This document shows, one piece after another, positions 24,201 to 35,600 of a stretch of 64,000 nt of DNA. Below the pieces are notes generated by a model that saw only the letters and a program-made list of their open reading frames with translations, was not told the DNA's origin and did no database searches. A program made the position numbers and the translations under genes. Source of the DNA: Collybiopsis luxurians FD-317 M1 (Eukaryota > Basidiomycota > Agaricomycetes > Agaricales > Omphalotaceae); NCBI GenBank assembly GCA_000827265.1, contig KN834768.1:728299-792298 (forward strand), read 5' to 3'. Numbering within the stretch: position 1 is the stretch's first letter; every line of letters starts with the position of its first letter.

Positions 24201-25312
24201 CATATTCACCTGATGGTCAATATGTGGTATCTAGCTCTTGTGATCAGACAGTAAGAATTTGGAATGCTCAAACAGGTGTGCAGGTGGGGAAGCTACTCAA
24301 TGCCCACACTTTGCTAGGTACCTCAGTAAGGTATTCACCTGATGGTCAACATGTGGTGTCTGGCTTTACAGATAATACAGTGCGAATATGGAAGGCTCAA
24401 ACTGGTTCACAGGCTCAGAAATCACTCAAAGGCCACACTGAAGCCATTACCTCAGTGGCATATTCACCAGATGGTCAATATGTGGTGTCTGGCTCTGAGG
24501 ATTGGACAGTAAGAATATGGAATGCTCAAACCAGTGTACAAATTGGAAAGCCACTCAAAGGCCACACTGATTCAGTTTTGTCAGTAGCATACTCACCTGA
24601 TGGTTTATATGTGGTGTCTGGCTCTGGGGATAAAACAGTAAGGATTTGGAATGCTGCAATGGGCATGCAGTTTGGGGAATCATTCAAAGGTCACACTAGT
24701 GCAGTTACCTCAGTTGCATATTCACCTAATGGTCAATATGTGGTGTCTGGCTCTGAAGATTACACAATAAGAATTTGGAATGCTCAAACAGGTGTGCAAA
24801 TTGGGGAGCCACTCCAAGGCCACACTTCTATAGTTAACTCAGTTGCATATTCACCTGATGGTCAATATGTGGTGTCTGGCTCTGGAGATCAAACAGTAAG
24901 AATTTGGAACAGTCAAACAGGTGTGCAGGTTGGGGAGCCATTCAAAAGCCACACAGATGCAATTACCTCAGTTGCATATTCACCTGATGGTCAATATGTG
25001 GTGTCTGGCTCTCAAGATAACTCAGTAAGAATTTGGAATTCTCAAACAGGTTTAAAGATTGGGACTGCACTTCAAGCCCACAACTTTCAATTGCCTCCTG
25101 GTGTATCATCAGGATATATTGATCATCACGGTTGGCTCCATTCTGAAGGTGGTCTACTAATTCTTTGGCTTCCCCCCTACCTGAAGGGAGGGTTTGAGGA
25201 TATACGACAACTTCTCACTATCCCTGCTGATGCTCCAAATTCTGCTCTTTCTGTGGACTGGTCAAACTTCATTCATGGAGCACAATGGACTGAATGTTGG
25301 AACTCTGCTTAA
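21248..25312 (+). CDS. NLR2: NACHT-WD40 receptor, intact
   Basis: Exons 21248-21287, 21338-21442, 21492-23005 and 23054-25312 join in frame to 1305 aa. Intron 1 has a GC donor (GCAAGT at 21288); introns 2 and 3 have GT donors. Residues 1-14 are polar. Residues 15-48 form the N-terminal module (G-A-S-N-F-V-V ... Q-F-N-A-A-N-E-I-H-Y-H-Y). NACHT follows, with P-loop G-L-A-G-S-G-K-S (about 104-111), a Walker B core I-D-G-L-D-E-W and a sensor region reading M-S-R-P-N. A helical linker ends at residue 553 where a phase-0 intron separates it from the WD exon. Fourteen 43-residue WD40 repeats run from about 632 to 1230. The last 75 residues are the conserved cap (P-P-G-V-S-S-G-Y-I-D ... H-G-A-Q-W-T-E-C-W). 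Predicted role: cytoplasmic ATP/GTP-binding non-self receptor, inferred from the HET-E-type architecture. The ATG is chosen because it aligns with all paralogues. Confidence 0.9.
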
Positions 25313-27280
25313 ATTCCCAAAATGAATACTCATCCTGGTAGGTTCTTCTTCCAAAGTATTTAAAATAATATCTTACTCATCTATTTTGTGGTTTCCTTTT
25401 CTTTTTTGCAATTCTTTATGCAATCTTTGTGTTGCTTGTTACTTAGCATTACAACTTAATCTACATATTATTTCTGAAATTCAAATTCCATTCTGCATCT
25501 TGCTGTGTTCACCTGAACTTCATTTCTTTGTTTTCTCTGAGTACCTGCACAACCTAGCTGCTTTATATCAGGGCATGGAAGAATGTACTTCACATATGTG
25601 ACATGACTCAGTGGTCCACTCAATGTATTCCCAGTAAGTTCTCGACACCGCTATAGCTTGGAATTGATTCAAGCTGTGCTGAAAGAGAGCAGTATTTTGC
25701 AATAGCCTAACAATTGGTGTCATGCCAGTACTTTGTTACTTGATTTTACAATTTGAGGTAAGGCTGATATCAACAAACAAATAAAAAGATTTTAAGAATT
25801 GTACTAACTTATTATAACAAATGCACTACCATTTGCATAATGAAAATTGAGAAATATTCAGGACAGAGGTATTGGGCTGGTAGGACTTGCTGGAACACTC
25901 CCTGAGCTAGGAAGAATTTGGCATGAGAAATGACACGGTAATGGGCCCAATTTCAGCCCAGGTGTGTAATTGATGAAAACTGATGATTTCACCTTTGCAT
26001 TACACATGCTGGCTGCAGTAATTATGATCTGACAGCTAAAGTCTATGATCACACTTGACAATGGTAACCTTAATGAAAATGGAACTACTTGAAGAAAAGG
26101 AATCCATTTTGTAGAAAGGTATACCATTATTGTTCAACACAGAATGCTTGAGAGACATTGCTCTAGCATTTGTCCATGCTAGCAGACCCACCCAATTATA
26201 GTGACAGTCTCTTATAAAGCAGGTGTATTGTTGGCACCACATACAAATCATTCAAGCAAAAAGGGTTACCATTACCAGAGACTATTATGAGTGACCAGCA
26301 GGCCAGATTAATAAGGCACCAGATTGCTCTGATGCCAAGAACAAGATGGCTATGGCCTCATGGAACCTAAATAAAGATGAGCCAACCAGAGATACTGGAT
26401 CTCGGGAGGAAATAAGGTTGTAGATCCCTTTTGATCTAAGGGATACTATTTGATAACTATGGGTGGACACTTATGAATAATGAGTTGCAATATTAGAACA
26501 GAAAACTCTTCTTGAGAATAAGAAGCATCTAGCTAGACACCATGAATAAGTGAAATAGCAGTTGTGCTGCAGAAGTGGGAGTGGGTTATTGCTCAACCCA
26601 TCTGCACAGAATCAAAATGAATTTGACTCAAGTTGTTCAGGCTTAAAACTAAGGATATTACCTATAAAGACTTATTGGAAACTTTTGGTAAATGATTTGG
26701 GGACAAATTTCTGAAACAGTTACCTATAAAAGAAACTGTAATTTGAAAGAGAATTATTTTTAAATGATTTCATATTAAATGGGAGATATTATTTTTGCAT
26801 AGTATAAATACAGTCGTTAGTCTACTGTTTAATCAAGTAACCTTTGGACCGTAACAGCCTCTGTGTGAAGTGTTTGATAATTTTCCTTGCCCAGAATGTG
26901 GTTGTATACCTGCCAAGATTAGCAGTTGAGTTGCTCCCGCATTTCTGACAAAATCTACTTAAACCTAAAAAGAAAAACTTTGACATATATTTTCATTGAG
27001 ACATTGAAAAGTTGATGAATAGTTCCTTGTTGTAGAACAACTTGGGACATTTGAAAAATACAGATCATTACCTCTTCAAATAAGTTGAAGTTTCAACAAC
27101 AAAAGGATCAATCAGGTTAACTGAATTGTCCCAGTATTGCAGAACCTTTGACAATGCACCCCTTGCACCTTTAACAAGAACAAACCTCATTAATGGTGTG
27201 AATTGAGCATCTATGCAACTGTTACTAGGATCAATATTGCACAAACTCCATTCCCACCTTGACAAGCCTGTGTAAGGCCA
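25313..27280. other. 3' flank of NLR2 and spacer
   Basis: The first 300 bp resemble the 3' flanks of NLR3 and NLR4 (a shared CAACCTAG...GCATGGA/GACATGGA...GAATGTACT/AAATGTACT region). Beyond that, about 26540-26900 contains an A/T-rich stretch with a TATAAATA box (26801-26808) preceded by a GGGAGATATTA purine-rich run, which could be part of a decayed LTR. I could not find a partner. No gene supported. Confidence 0.35.
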
Positions 27281-27284
27281 GATC

Positions 27285-27490
27285 AGTAGCATGTGTTGGC
27301 AAGTTGAATTGAAATGTGAGCAAACTGAATATGTAAAAAGAGATGCCTTGGTTTCTTCTTGGTGGAAGCATATAGAAGGTGCATCTTCAAAGGCAGCACA
27401 TTCTGCCTGATACAAAGGGAGTCCAACAACTTGAAATGAGGAAAAGGCACATGTATACATGACAGTTTGCTATTCACCTATTCACAAATG
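27285..27490 (-). repeat. Inverted copy of a segment found at 39.5 kb and 47.7 kb
   Basis: On the minus strand this reads GTGAATAGGTGAATAGCAAAC, then CATGTATACATG, TTTCAAGTTGTTGGACTCCC, GCCTTTGAAGATGCACC, ACCAAGGCATC and TTTGCTCACAT (motifs in order). The same order occurs on the plus strand at about 47730-47920 and, more diverged, at 39525-39710. It is therefore flipped relative to the other units. One frame (F-Q-V-V-G-L-P-L-Y-Q ... A-F-E-D-A) is shared but I do not recognise it. Confidence 0.55.
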
Positions 27491-27499
27491 CTAATCTGA

Positions 27500-28047
27500 T
27501 CCTTCTCTTCTGTCAATTTGTCATTCAATCTTCTTAGAGAAGGAACAGAGAGTAATGGCCACAGTAGAGTGAGCATTGGCATCATGAATGAGCAGGTATG
27601 TATTCAGATTTCAAGTGCCCTTTAGGACCTAGATATGGTAGCTTATGCAAAAGACTTGGGAGGAGCATGATGTTGAGCACAGGACTATGGCAGGACTGAG
27701 TGGCAATGTGGGAATGAAGCTAGAATAGACAAAGTGAATATGTAAATGAAGGTGTGGCAGTAAAGAATGTGGGTAAGTACCTAGAATAGATAAAGTGAAT
27801 ATATACTAAGTACATTCAAAGTTAGATGCCTGGTATATGCTATAAATAATGAAGAACTTACAATGAAGGTGGTAGCCATATAACATAAACTTTTGTAAAG
27901 TAGAGAAGAGGGTAAAAGGAAAAGAAAGGAGTAAAGTGGATTAAGTACTGGACAGTAACTAAAGATCAGAAACATATCAAGTAAGTAAGTACTAAATATA
28001 GTAAGTAGAGTGACTGTTAGGGGTATAGAATAGCATATACCTTAACA
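27500..28047 (-). mobile_element. Putative 3' LTR of a copia retrotransposon
   Basis: Directly after the copia coding remnant on the minus strand there is a purine-rich tract (AGTGAGGGGAAG, plus-strand 28048-28059) followed by TGTTAAGG at 28047-28040. This is the expected polypurine tract and TG start of a 3' LTR. The far end of the LTR was not located. Two similar CTAGAATAGA(C/T)AAAGTGAATAT segments lie inside at about 27720 and 27780. Confidence 0.5.
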
Positions 28048-28605
28048 CTTCCCCTCACTGTGCAGCTACTCGACATCCAAAATCTTGCAGAAATGATTGA
28101 AGGGGATGTGGCTGAGTGACTTAGTCATGCAGTTGGCAACCATCTGATCAGTTGCAATGTAGATGATGTCGATCTCATGTCATTCAACATTTTTGTGGAC
28201 AGATTGGAAGTGAATATTGATATGTTTAGTTCACATGTGGAAGGTGGCATTGGAGCTAAGGTGAATTGCACTTTGGTTATCACAATAGAGAAAGGTGGGT
28301 CCTTCCACAAAACAAGTTCATGAATTAATTTGCAGCACCAAAGTACTTCTTCCATAGCATGATTCAAAGTGACATATTTGGATTCTGTAGTGGATTGAGT
28401 AATGAGATTTTGTTTCTTAGAAGACCATGAGATGACACCTTGACCAAAGAAGAATATGTATCCACTGACAGATTTACAATCCAAGTCTGAGGCAAAGTTG
28501 GCATCCAAGTAAGCTTCTACAATAAGCTTTTTGCCTCTCAGTTTCAGTCCCATCTCAAGTGTCCCAGCTATGTAACAAACAACACATTTGAAACATGTAC
28601 ACCCT
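28048..28605 (-). pseudogene. Ty1/copia RNase H C-terminal fragment
   Basis: Minus-strand translation gives Y-I-A-G-T-L-E-M-G-L-K-L, A-Y-L-D-A-N-F-A-S-D-L-D, K-S-V-S-G-Y-I-F-F, I-S-W-S-S-K-K-Q-N-L-I-T-Q-S-T-T-E-S and the late C-D-N-Q-S-A-I-H-L motif, in that order, as in copia polyproteins. A frameshift separates the last motif from the rest, and further stops follow. Only the 3' end of the element is present. At about 28600 the sequence switches abruptly to NLR-unit spacer. Confidence 0.85.
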
Positions 28606-29900
28606 TTTTCTTCCTGCCATCCGCACACAACCATACACACTCCCACTCCCACTCCCACCAAACCTCAACCCATCGTTGATGATGCAAGATATACGCTTGT
28701 TCAATTTTGCATCCACGCGTCAGACTAGACTCCTTCCACCCATTGACTCTCGCACCGAGGTTTCTACAACGATGATCGATCCTCATGTTTTGACCTCAGC
28801 TCAGTGCCTGTAACATCAGAAAACGATATCCTTACTGGCGTCATCGTCATTGACATTTTGAAAGGGTGATGATACAACGAGGCAACCGAGATGCAGGAGA
28901 GGGTGCGGGGTCGATGGCATAACTGCTGGGTATCTCATACTGCTAACAGAATGGAAAGCAATGCTAAATCCACGAATCAAGTCGCGGATAAATCTCAAAG
29001 TCTTATCGGGCTTCATCTAGTCGCTGACGCATGCTACCGACCTTGCCTTACACAGGCTTGTCGAGGTCAACATCCAGTAACGGAAAGAGAGAAAACGAGC
29101 TCGAGCCGGTGGGGAATGGAGTTTGTTCAACCTGGAACGTGGCAGCAGTTGCGTAAACTCTGATTTTGCTCTGTCTCGTTCTCATGCCATTCTCTTTCTA
29201 GCTCAACACGCTTTCCAACATGTCCTACCAGCGCCATACCTGTCCAAATGTTCGTTATCCGAGCCTGCAGCTCCTCAGCCATCGAAGCCCAGGCTTCGAC
29301 TTGATACGGGTCACAGAGAAGACTCGAACGCTTCTCCTGTCAAATGAATCTATGTATCGGTACGGCGGTTATCAGAACATATATACACATTCTTTAATCG
29401 ATGACATGGCGTACAATCTATCACCTGAGCATCCTCTGCTCTCCCAGTGCCATTTTTACCAGGGCAGAAGATGCGGGGATTCGATCTGTCTCCCTGTCTC
29501 TCCGACGCGTCATCCTTTCACTGGACCGATCCTATATCCCGTCCCGGATGGCGGCGGACGAACGCCGCAGGCTTATTCAACATTTGAGGGCCATCATCCT
29601 CTGGCCGTACTCTGGGAGCACAGCCCCTCCACAACTAAAAACACGCAGACCTGCCGGTTCTAGAACCTCACCTCCAGTATCTGCGTCATCCTCGACTGGC
29701 TCTCCGCCATCCACAGCTTTTCCGTTGAGGGTTGCCGAATCTAGCAGTAATGACAGTCATGCTCGAAATATCACCGTTGAAGGCAAACGGAGCGGAAGTG
29801 ATGGGTTGAAACTAATGTTACGGTATACATCGACATTCGTGTATAGAAGAATATATAGATACTGGAAGTAGAAACGATGAGATTAGCTCGACGAAGAAAC
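28606..29900. repeat. Degenerate gene-bearing segment of the NLR unit (copy before NLR3)
   Basis: Matches 39770-41350 in order and orientation. Shared landmarks include GATGCAAGATAT, GACTCTCG, GAGAGGGTGC, GGCTTGTCGAGGTCAAC/GGCTCGTCGAGGTCAAC, CCATTCTCTTTCTAGCTCAACA and CTAACGCCGCAGG/GAACGCCGCAGG. Plus-strand frames such as 29220-29663 and 29401-29871 are Ser/Arg/Pro-rich and read like fragments of a former gene. The C-C-A-T...TTTCTAG block looks like an intron end. I cannot name the ancestral gene. Confidence 0.5.
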
Positions 29901-30814
29901 CGAATGGAATCAGAACGAGCATACCTTTACGCCCGTGCCTCGAATCATCTTCTCTAGCGCTCAAATCCACTTCCTACCCTCCAATCGCAAGCGACTCTTT
30001 GTTTAAGATTGGATATGCTGCCGCAAGCTAATACAAATACTCCGAGTCCTGGGCTATCTCTGCGGTCCGTCAATAGTGGTGCTCTGAGTGATTCGCAGTC
30101 GTTTAAGCGCATTAGTTTCGAGTTTTCTTCCGACGCAGTATGTCGGAATTCAGATGGAAAAGGTCAACGGGAAAAGTGGCGCAAACTGCGCGCCAGTCAT
30201 CCTGTAGTTTGAACGTTTGAGACGAGAGCAAGGATAGAACTGTCATCAAGCTTACCTCGAGTCCCAACGCCAAAAACTAACAATCGATTGTTTTCCGCGA
30301 GTTTCTATCGAGCCTTCAATATTCAAAAGTCGATCGCACATTCATGAGAGCCCGTGTGCTCCTTTTTACAACGCTACTATCAAGCGGAAATGCCTATTGA
30401 ATGGCGAGAAGTAGAGACAGAGGCATAGCCTTGAACGGGCAGACTCAATAGAGTCTCGAGCGCGGAGAAAGAAAGCGAATTATGGATTGATTCTATAGAT
30501 ATTCGTACATTCGCATGTAGGAAATACTTGACAAAAGTCTGCATAGCGAAGAGATGGGAATTAGCCTGACAAAGAAGTCAAATGGACTGATCTAAACACA
30601 CGATATGCCCGCTTCTTATTCTCTCCGGCATCTGAGGATATTTCCTCCATATAAAATGATATTAGTTTTCAGACGCAAGCATGTAGGAGGCCGTCGTGTT
30701 GCCTTTAGTATCGAGTTCTGCAGTTTGAGGACCATCAAGCGGGCGTGAGGTTATCTTTGTACGCATTGAAAAGGGAAGAAATCCATGGATAAGGGCTCAT
30801 AGGAAATAAACCAA
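29901..30814. other. Spacer, no gene recognised
   Basis: Short motif-free open frames only. I see no supported element. Confidence 0.4.
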
Positions 30815-30962
30815 TGAAAAGCTTCTGCGGCGTGTTCGAAAGGACTTGCTGGGCTTGCTTTTGGGCAGCTTCAACGTGGGGATTGAGACCAGTGGATGCA
30901 AAGTAGGTGGATTAGATGACTCTGTTGCGTAGAGCAAGTCAGAATGTTAGAGGTGGCAGCAT
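30815..30962 (-). pseudogene. 5' fragment of the ATP synthase subunit g-like gene (NLR3 unit)
   Basis: Read from 30962 downwards the sequence starts M-L-P-P-L-T-F and later gives N-P-H-V-E-A-A-Q-K-Q-A-Q-Q-V-L-S. This corresponds to the N-terminal part of the copies at 19.4 and 42.4 kb (where one frame reads A-E-A-A-Q-K-K-I-Q-E-I-L-S). Stops are present and the rest of the gene is missing, so this is a truncated duplicate. Confidence 0.5.
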
Positions 30963-32549
30963 GGCGAAGCGTGTTGGGACTGTTGGTGGTGAGCGGAAAG
31001 GGCAGGTAGCTGGTTCCCGTCCTGGCCCGATAAGTGAATTTGTAAGATTTAGGCGCTCGATCCTTCCGTGTTCTTACTTACTCGAGCTTTGAAGAGTACC
31101 AGAGCTTTGCTAGTATCTGGAACTGTATTTTTCTGTCCAATCTTACTCTGGCTCCCAGAAGTTACCTCTATTTGTATGGGATTTCTGCAAAGCCATTCGT
31201 CTCACAGGAAAAAACGAGAATAATTGGGCTTTGTTGGAGAATGAATCGACATTTCCACCGCAGGTACTGTCTATTTATCCACTAGACGCAGGTTCCCGGC
31301 CATTCGTCAATCACAATGAGTCGTATATCCAGATGCAAATGTGGGATTAGTAGGATGGTTGTTTGGCTGCTCACTCGAATACTTTGTTCTGAGTGTTCCC
31401 CCTCCGCTCCTCTTCCACTAGCCTTCGCATATGCCTGCCACCAGCTAGGCCGCGCAAAATCAAGGCATTAATGACACAGAACCCTTCACCTCCGATGTCT
31501 GCCAGGAAGCATGTCTATAAGAAAATAGTAGGGAATCCAGCGATACCCCACAACGGCATAATCCTAATGAAGAGTGTACTTAACGTTGTACGATACATCT
31601 CATCGATTCCAGCTGAGGTGCGAGTCATGCAAGTGAGTCTACCGTTCGCTCTCTAACTTTCTTGCCGCAAGGCCACGTAAGCAAATTATTTGGCTTTATT
31701 TTCGATGCTCTCGCCACTGTATCCGGACTTTTCACAAGATATGACTTGTTTAGGAATACGAAAACCTCTCGTTCTTCCATGACCATCTATTCCGGCTGAG
31801 TGTACGAATACTAAGAAAACAAGCAAGTTGTATATTCGCTGGTACCAAGCCTACCAATTCTTGACTCGACGCTGACCCCCTCACTGACAAGCTTTCTCAT
31901 ACTGCACACTCTCTCTTACTCCGCCTCACCATTCACAACTTACATAGATTCACCCATGTTTAGCTCCCTCACAGTAGACATTAGTCCCTTGCAAATACAA
32001 CGCTGTGTAGTGTTACTACCGGAATTGCTTTCTTATCTTGCTCGCATCCTCGCTCTTCTGTCGTACTAGACATCTTTGCCTCCCTTGAAGCTACAGGGTA
32101 GGCCTCTGATTTGCCACTTGATTATCTTACCCAGCCACTCACTACCGACACTGGCAAGATGATAATCGATAATCATGGCACAGGCCTCGCCAACCAGTTG
32201 GGCTCGTTTACGCTAATTAGATTTGGGGCAGGAGTGGTGTGAGCTTCATTCTTGCTGTTGTAGATAGAGGTTGTCTGAATACCAAGACGAAGGAGGATGA
32301 GAACGAGGGAGGAGTGTCTAGTTAAGACAACTGTACTTGACCCACTCTCACTTTAATCATTCAAGCTAAATCCTTCGTATTGAGTGGACCAATCGTGTTC
32401 TAACAATGGTCAAGACATATACGTAAGTGTGTAATAAAGAAAAAGAAACATTCCAGAGTATGACATTAAATGGTAAGGAGTCGCATAAAAGATAGCTGGA
32501 ATAAAACTTTAAAGCTAGTGGTGAACACGAGGAAGAAAGATCGAGCACT
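30963..32549. repeat. Duplicated upstream block before NLR3
   Basis: 31900-32350 shares a GCAAATACAACGCTGTGTAG-like region and adjacent sequence with the blocks at 8040-8900 and 10920-11400 before NLR1. The first part (30963-31170) follows the ATP synthase-like fragment as in the other units. No gene supported. Confidence 0.4.
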
Positions 32550-32684
32550 AACAGGATGCGGGGCACGTGGTATTCGGCGTTGGTGCCGTGGTGCAAATAC
32601 GCTCAAATAGCCGGGTCGATTCTCACACCGTTCAATCACTTGACCTGTTTACTTCTTACCACCAACCATCATCTACCACTGATT
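32550..32684 (+). promoter_or_regulatory. Conserved NLR proximal upstream region with CACGTG
   Basis: CACGTG at 32564-32569 (121 bp before the ATG), the CGCTCAAATAGCCGGGTCGA core, TTCTCACACCGTTCAATCAC and ACCATCATCTACCACTGAT in the same order as NLR1 and NLR2. Confidence 0.5.
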
Positions 32685-35600
32685 ATGTTGGAGACGCATC
32701 GCATGCTGGAAAGGGATGCTCGTGGCAAGTCACTGATTTGTTTTAATTCTGATCTTCTAACTCAGGATCGCAGGGCAAGGATCTGCGCCCTTAGGATCTA
32801 TCCTATCCGGTGCATCCGACTTTGTAATACAAGAATCGCAGTTCAATGCTGCAAATGAGATTCACCATCATTATAGTAAGACATAGTATCCTGATTTCTA
32901 ACAGTTGAAAAATAACAATCTTATGGAAACAGGAAAAGATAAAATCGATCTTCTCAACGATCTTAAAGAAAAGCTCAACCCGATTATCAATCCAGTCAAA
33001 AAACAAGTCAACTGCATGGAAGGAACCCGGGTTACAGTTCTTAATGATCTCTGTGAATGGGTTCTCAAGCCAGACAGCCGTATGGCCTGGATTCATGGGT
33101 TAGCTGGAAGCGGCAAGAGTGCAATAGTAGTCACACTCGCTGAAAAACTCCGGGAATTGCGTGACCAAGTTAATGTGGTGTTGACGTTCCATTGTGTTAA
33201 AGGTCAAGAAACAAGTAATACTTCTATTCTGGTGCCAACCATTGGCTACCATCTAGCATCTAAATATCCAGAATATGCTCAAGCCCTACTGGACATACTT
33301 AAGGAGGATGTTTCCTTACATGTGGATACTGTCCCTTTGAAGGAACAGCTATCTATTGTGTGTAAACTATTTTACAAGATCAGGGTGTTAAAGCCATCAA
33401 TTATTATTATTGATGGACTAGATGAGTGGGGAAAACCTATGGAGAAGTCCATCTTCCTTGACCAGTTGCATGGCTATTTGAACCAAATGCAATGGATTCG
33501 AGTAATAGTAACAAGTCGCCCCAACAGTGAAATTCAAAAAGCAATGATGAACAAGAAGTATGTTCAGTCATTTGACTTAAATGTAGAATATACTGCTCAT
33601 CAAGATATCAAGACATTTTTTGAGAATCGATGGAAAGATTCTGATGATGAGATAAAGAGAAACATACCTAGTCTGGTATCTAAAGCAGATGGTCTTTTTA
33701 TCTGGGCCAATACAGCAGTGGAATTTGTAGAATCAGGGATGGACATGGCAACTAATATCCAAATGGTGTTACAGTCAAAGGGGCTTGACAGTGGAATGGA
33801 ACATCCACACACTGCATTGTATGAGTTGTATAGAGAGATCTTGCTGCAGTATTTCATCAATAAACAAAGTCAGCACCAATGTCAATTAGTTGTAAGCTTG
33901 ATCATTACAGCTTATGAGCCTTTGACAATAGATACTCTAGCCACAATGCTTAGACTGGGGCCAAATTTGACATCTTCCACAGTGAAGAAAATTGTTGATG
34001 TTTTGAAAGCAATGTTATATGTTAATAATGGAAAGATCTATTACCATCTGTCTCTGGCAGAATTTTTAAGTTCAGAACAATGTCCATCAGAGTTTAAAAT
34101 GCAAAGAACCTGCCAACATGGGAATTTAGCTAGCATCTGTCTCAAGGTGCTTATGACGGAACCAAGGTTTAACATCTGTGATTTGGAAACCTCTTCAATC
34201 CCAAATTGTGAGATAAAGGATTTGGATAAAAGGATTGATCAATGCATCTCATCTGAATTACAGTACAGTGCACAATGGTGGATGCAGCATGTGGAAAATA
34301 CTGAAATAACTGAGGTCCTGGTCAAAGGGGTGAGAGAGTTTACCAGCAGTTGTCAGATGATCTTCTGGTTGGAGTGTATGAGCTTAATGGGAAAAGTGAA
34401 TGAGATAAGCTTCCATGCAGGTGGGATTAGGAAATGGGCACAGAAACTTAAGGTAAGAATTGGTCCTCAGTGGGTGAGCAGCAATTTATTATCAGAACTA
34501 GGTCACAGATATTGTAACAAGAATGCAAGAGTTGGAGCATTTTACCAATGTATTCTCTATTGCAATGCACGAGAGTACACCACATCTGTATGTATCTGGA
34601 TGTGCACTGTTGCCTTTAGAATCTGCTCTGAGAGAAAACATGATTGCAAATCTGAAGCAAGTTATCAAAGTAACAAGAGGAGGACATGCTGTGAATTGGG
34701 AGAAAATATTGTCTGTGATACATACACAAGATAAGGTGAAATCTGTAGCATATTCGCCCAATGGCCAATATGTGGTGTCAGGCTCAGATGATAACACAGT
34801 AAGAATTTGGCAGGCTCAAACAGGTGTGCAGGTTGGGGAGTCACTGAAAGGCCACACTGAGCCAGTTACTGCAGTGGCATATTCACCTGATGGTCAACAA
34901 CTGGTATCTGGTTCTAGGGATAATACAGTAAGAATTTGGAATGCTGAAACTGGTGTGCAGGTCGGGAATCCACTCGAAGGACACACTAATGATGTTACCT
35001 CAGTGGCATATTCACCTAATGGTCAATATGTGGCATCTGGATCTTGGGATGTGACAATAAGAATTTGGAATGCACACACAGGAGTGCAGGTTGGGGAGCC
35101 ACTCAAAGGCCACACTAATTTAATTCGGTCAGTAGCATATTCACCTGATGGTCAATATGTGGTGTCTGGCTCTGATGATAAGACAGTAAGAATTTGGAAT
35201 GCTCAAACAGGTGTCCAGGTTGGGGAGCCGCTGAAAGGCCACACTGAGCCAGTTACCTCAGTGGCATATTCACCTGATGGTCAATATGTGGTGGCCAGCT
35301 CTTGGGTTAACATCTTAATTTGGAATGCTCAAACAGGTTTGCAGGTTACAGAGCTCTCCCAATACCATCATGTGACCTCAGTTGCATATTCACCCAGTGG
35401 TCAATATGTGGTGTCTAGCTCTGGGGATGGAAGCATAAGCATTTGCAATGTTCAGACAGGTGTACAGAAGTTACTTGAAGGCCACACTGCTTGGGTTAGG
35501 TCAGTGGCATATTCACCTGATGGGCAATATGTTGTGTCTGGCTCTGATGATCAGACAGTAAGAATTTGGAATGCTCAAACAGGTTTGCATGTTGGGGACC

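Noticed and set aside
23066..25312. WD40 exons as separate WD-repeat genes
   Set aside because: In all four loci a 46-49 nt phase-0 GT-AG intron joins NACHT and WD frames exactly, so these are single NLR genes, not pairs.
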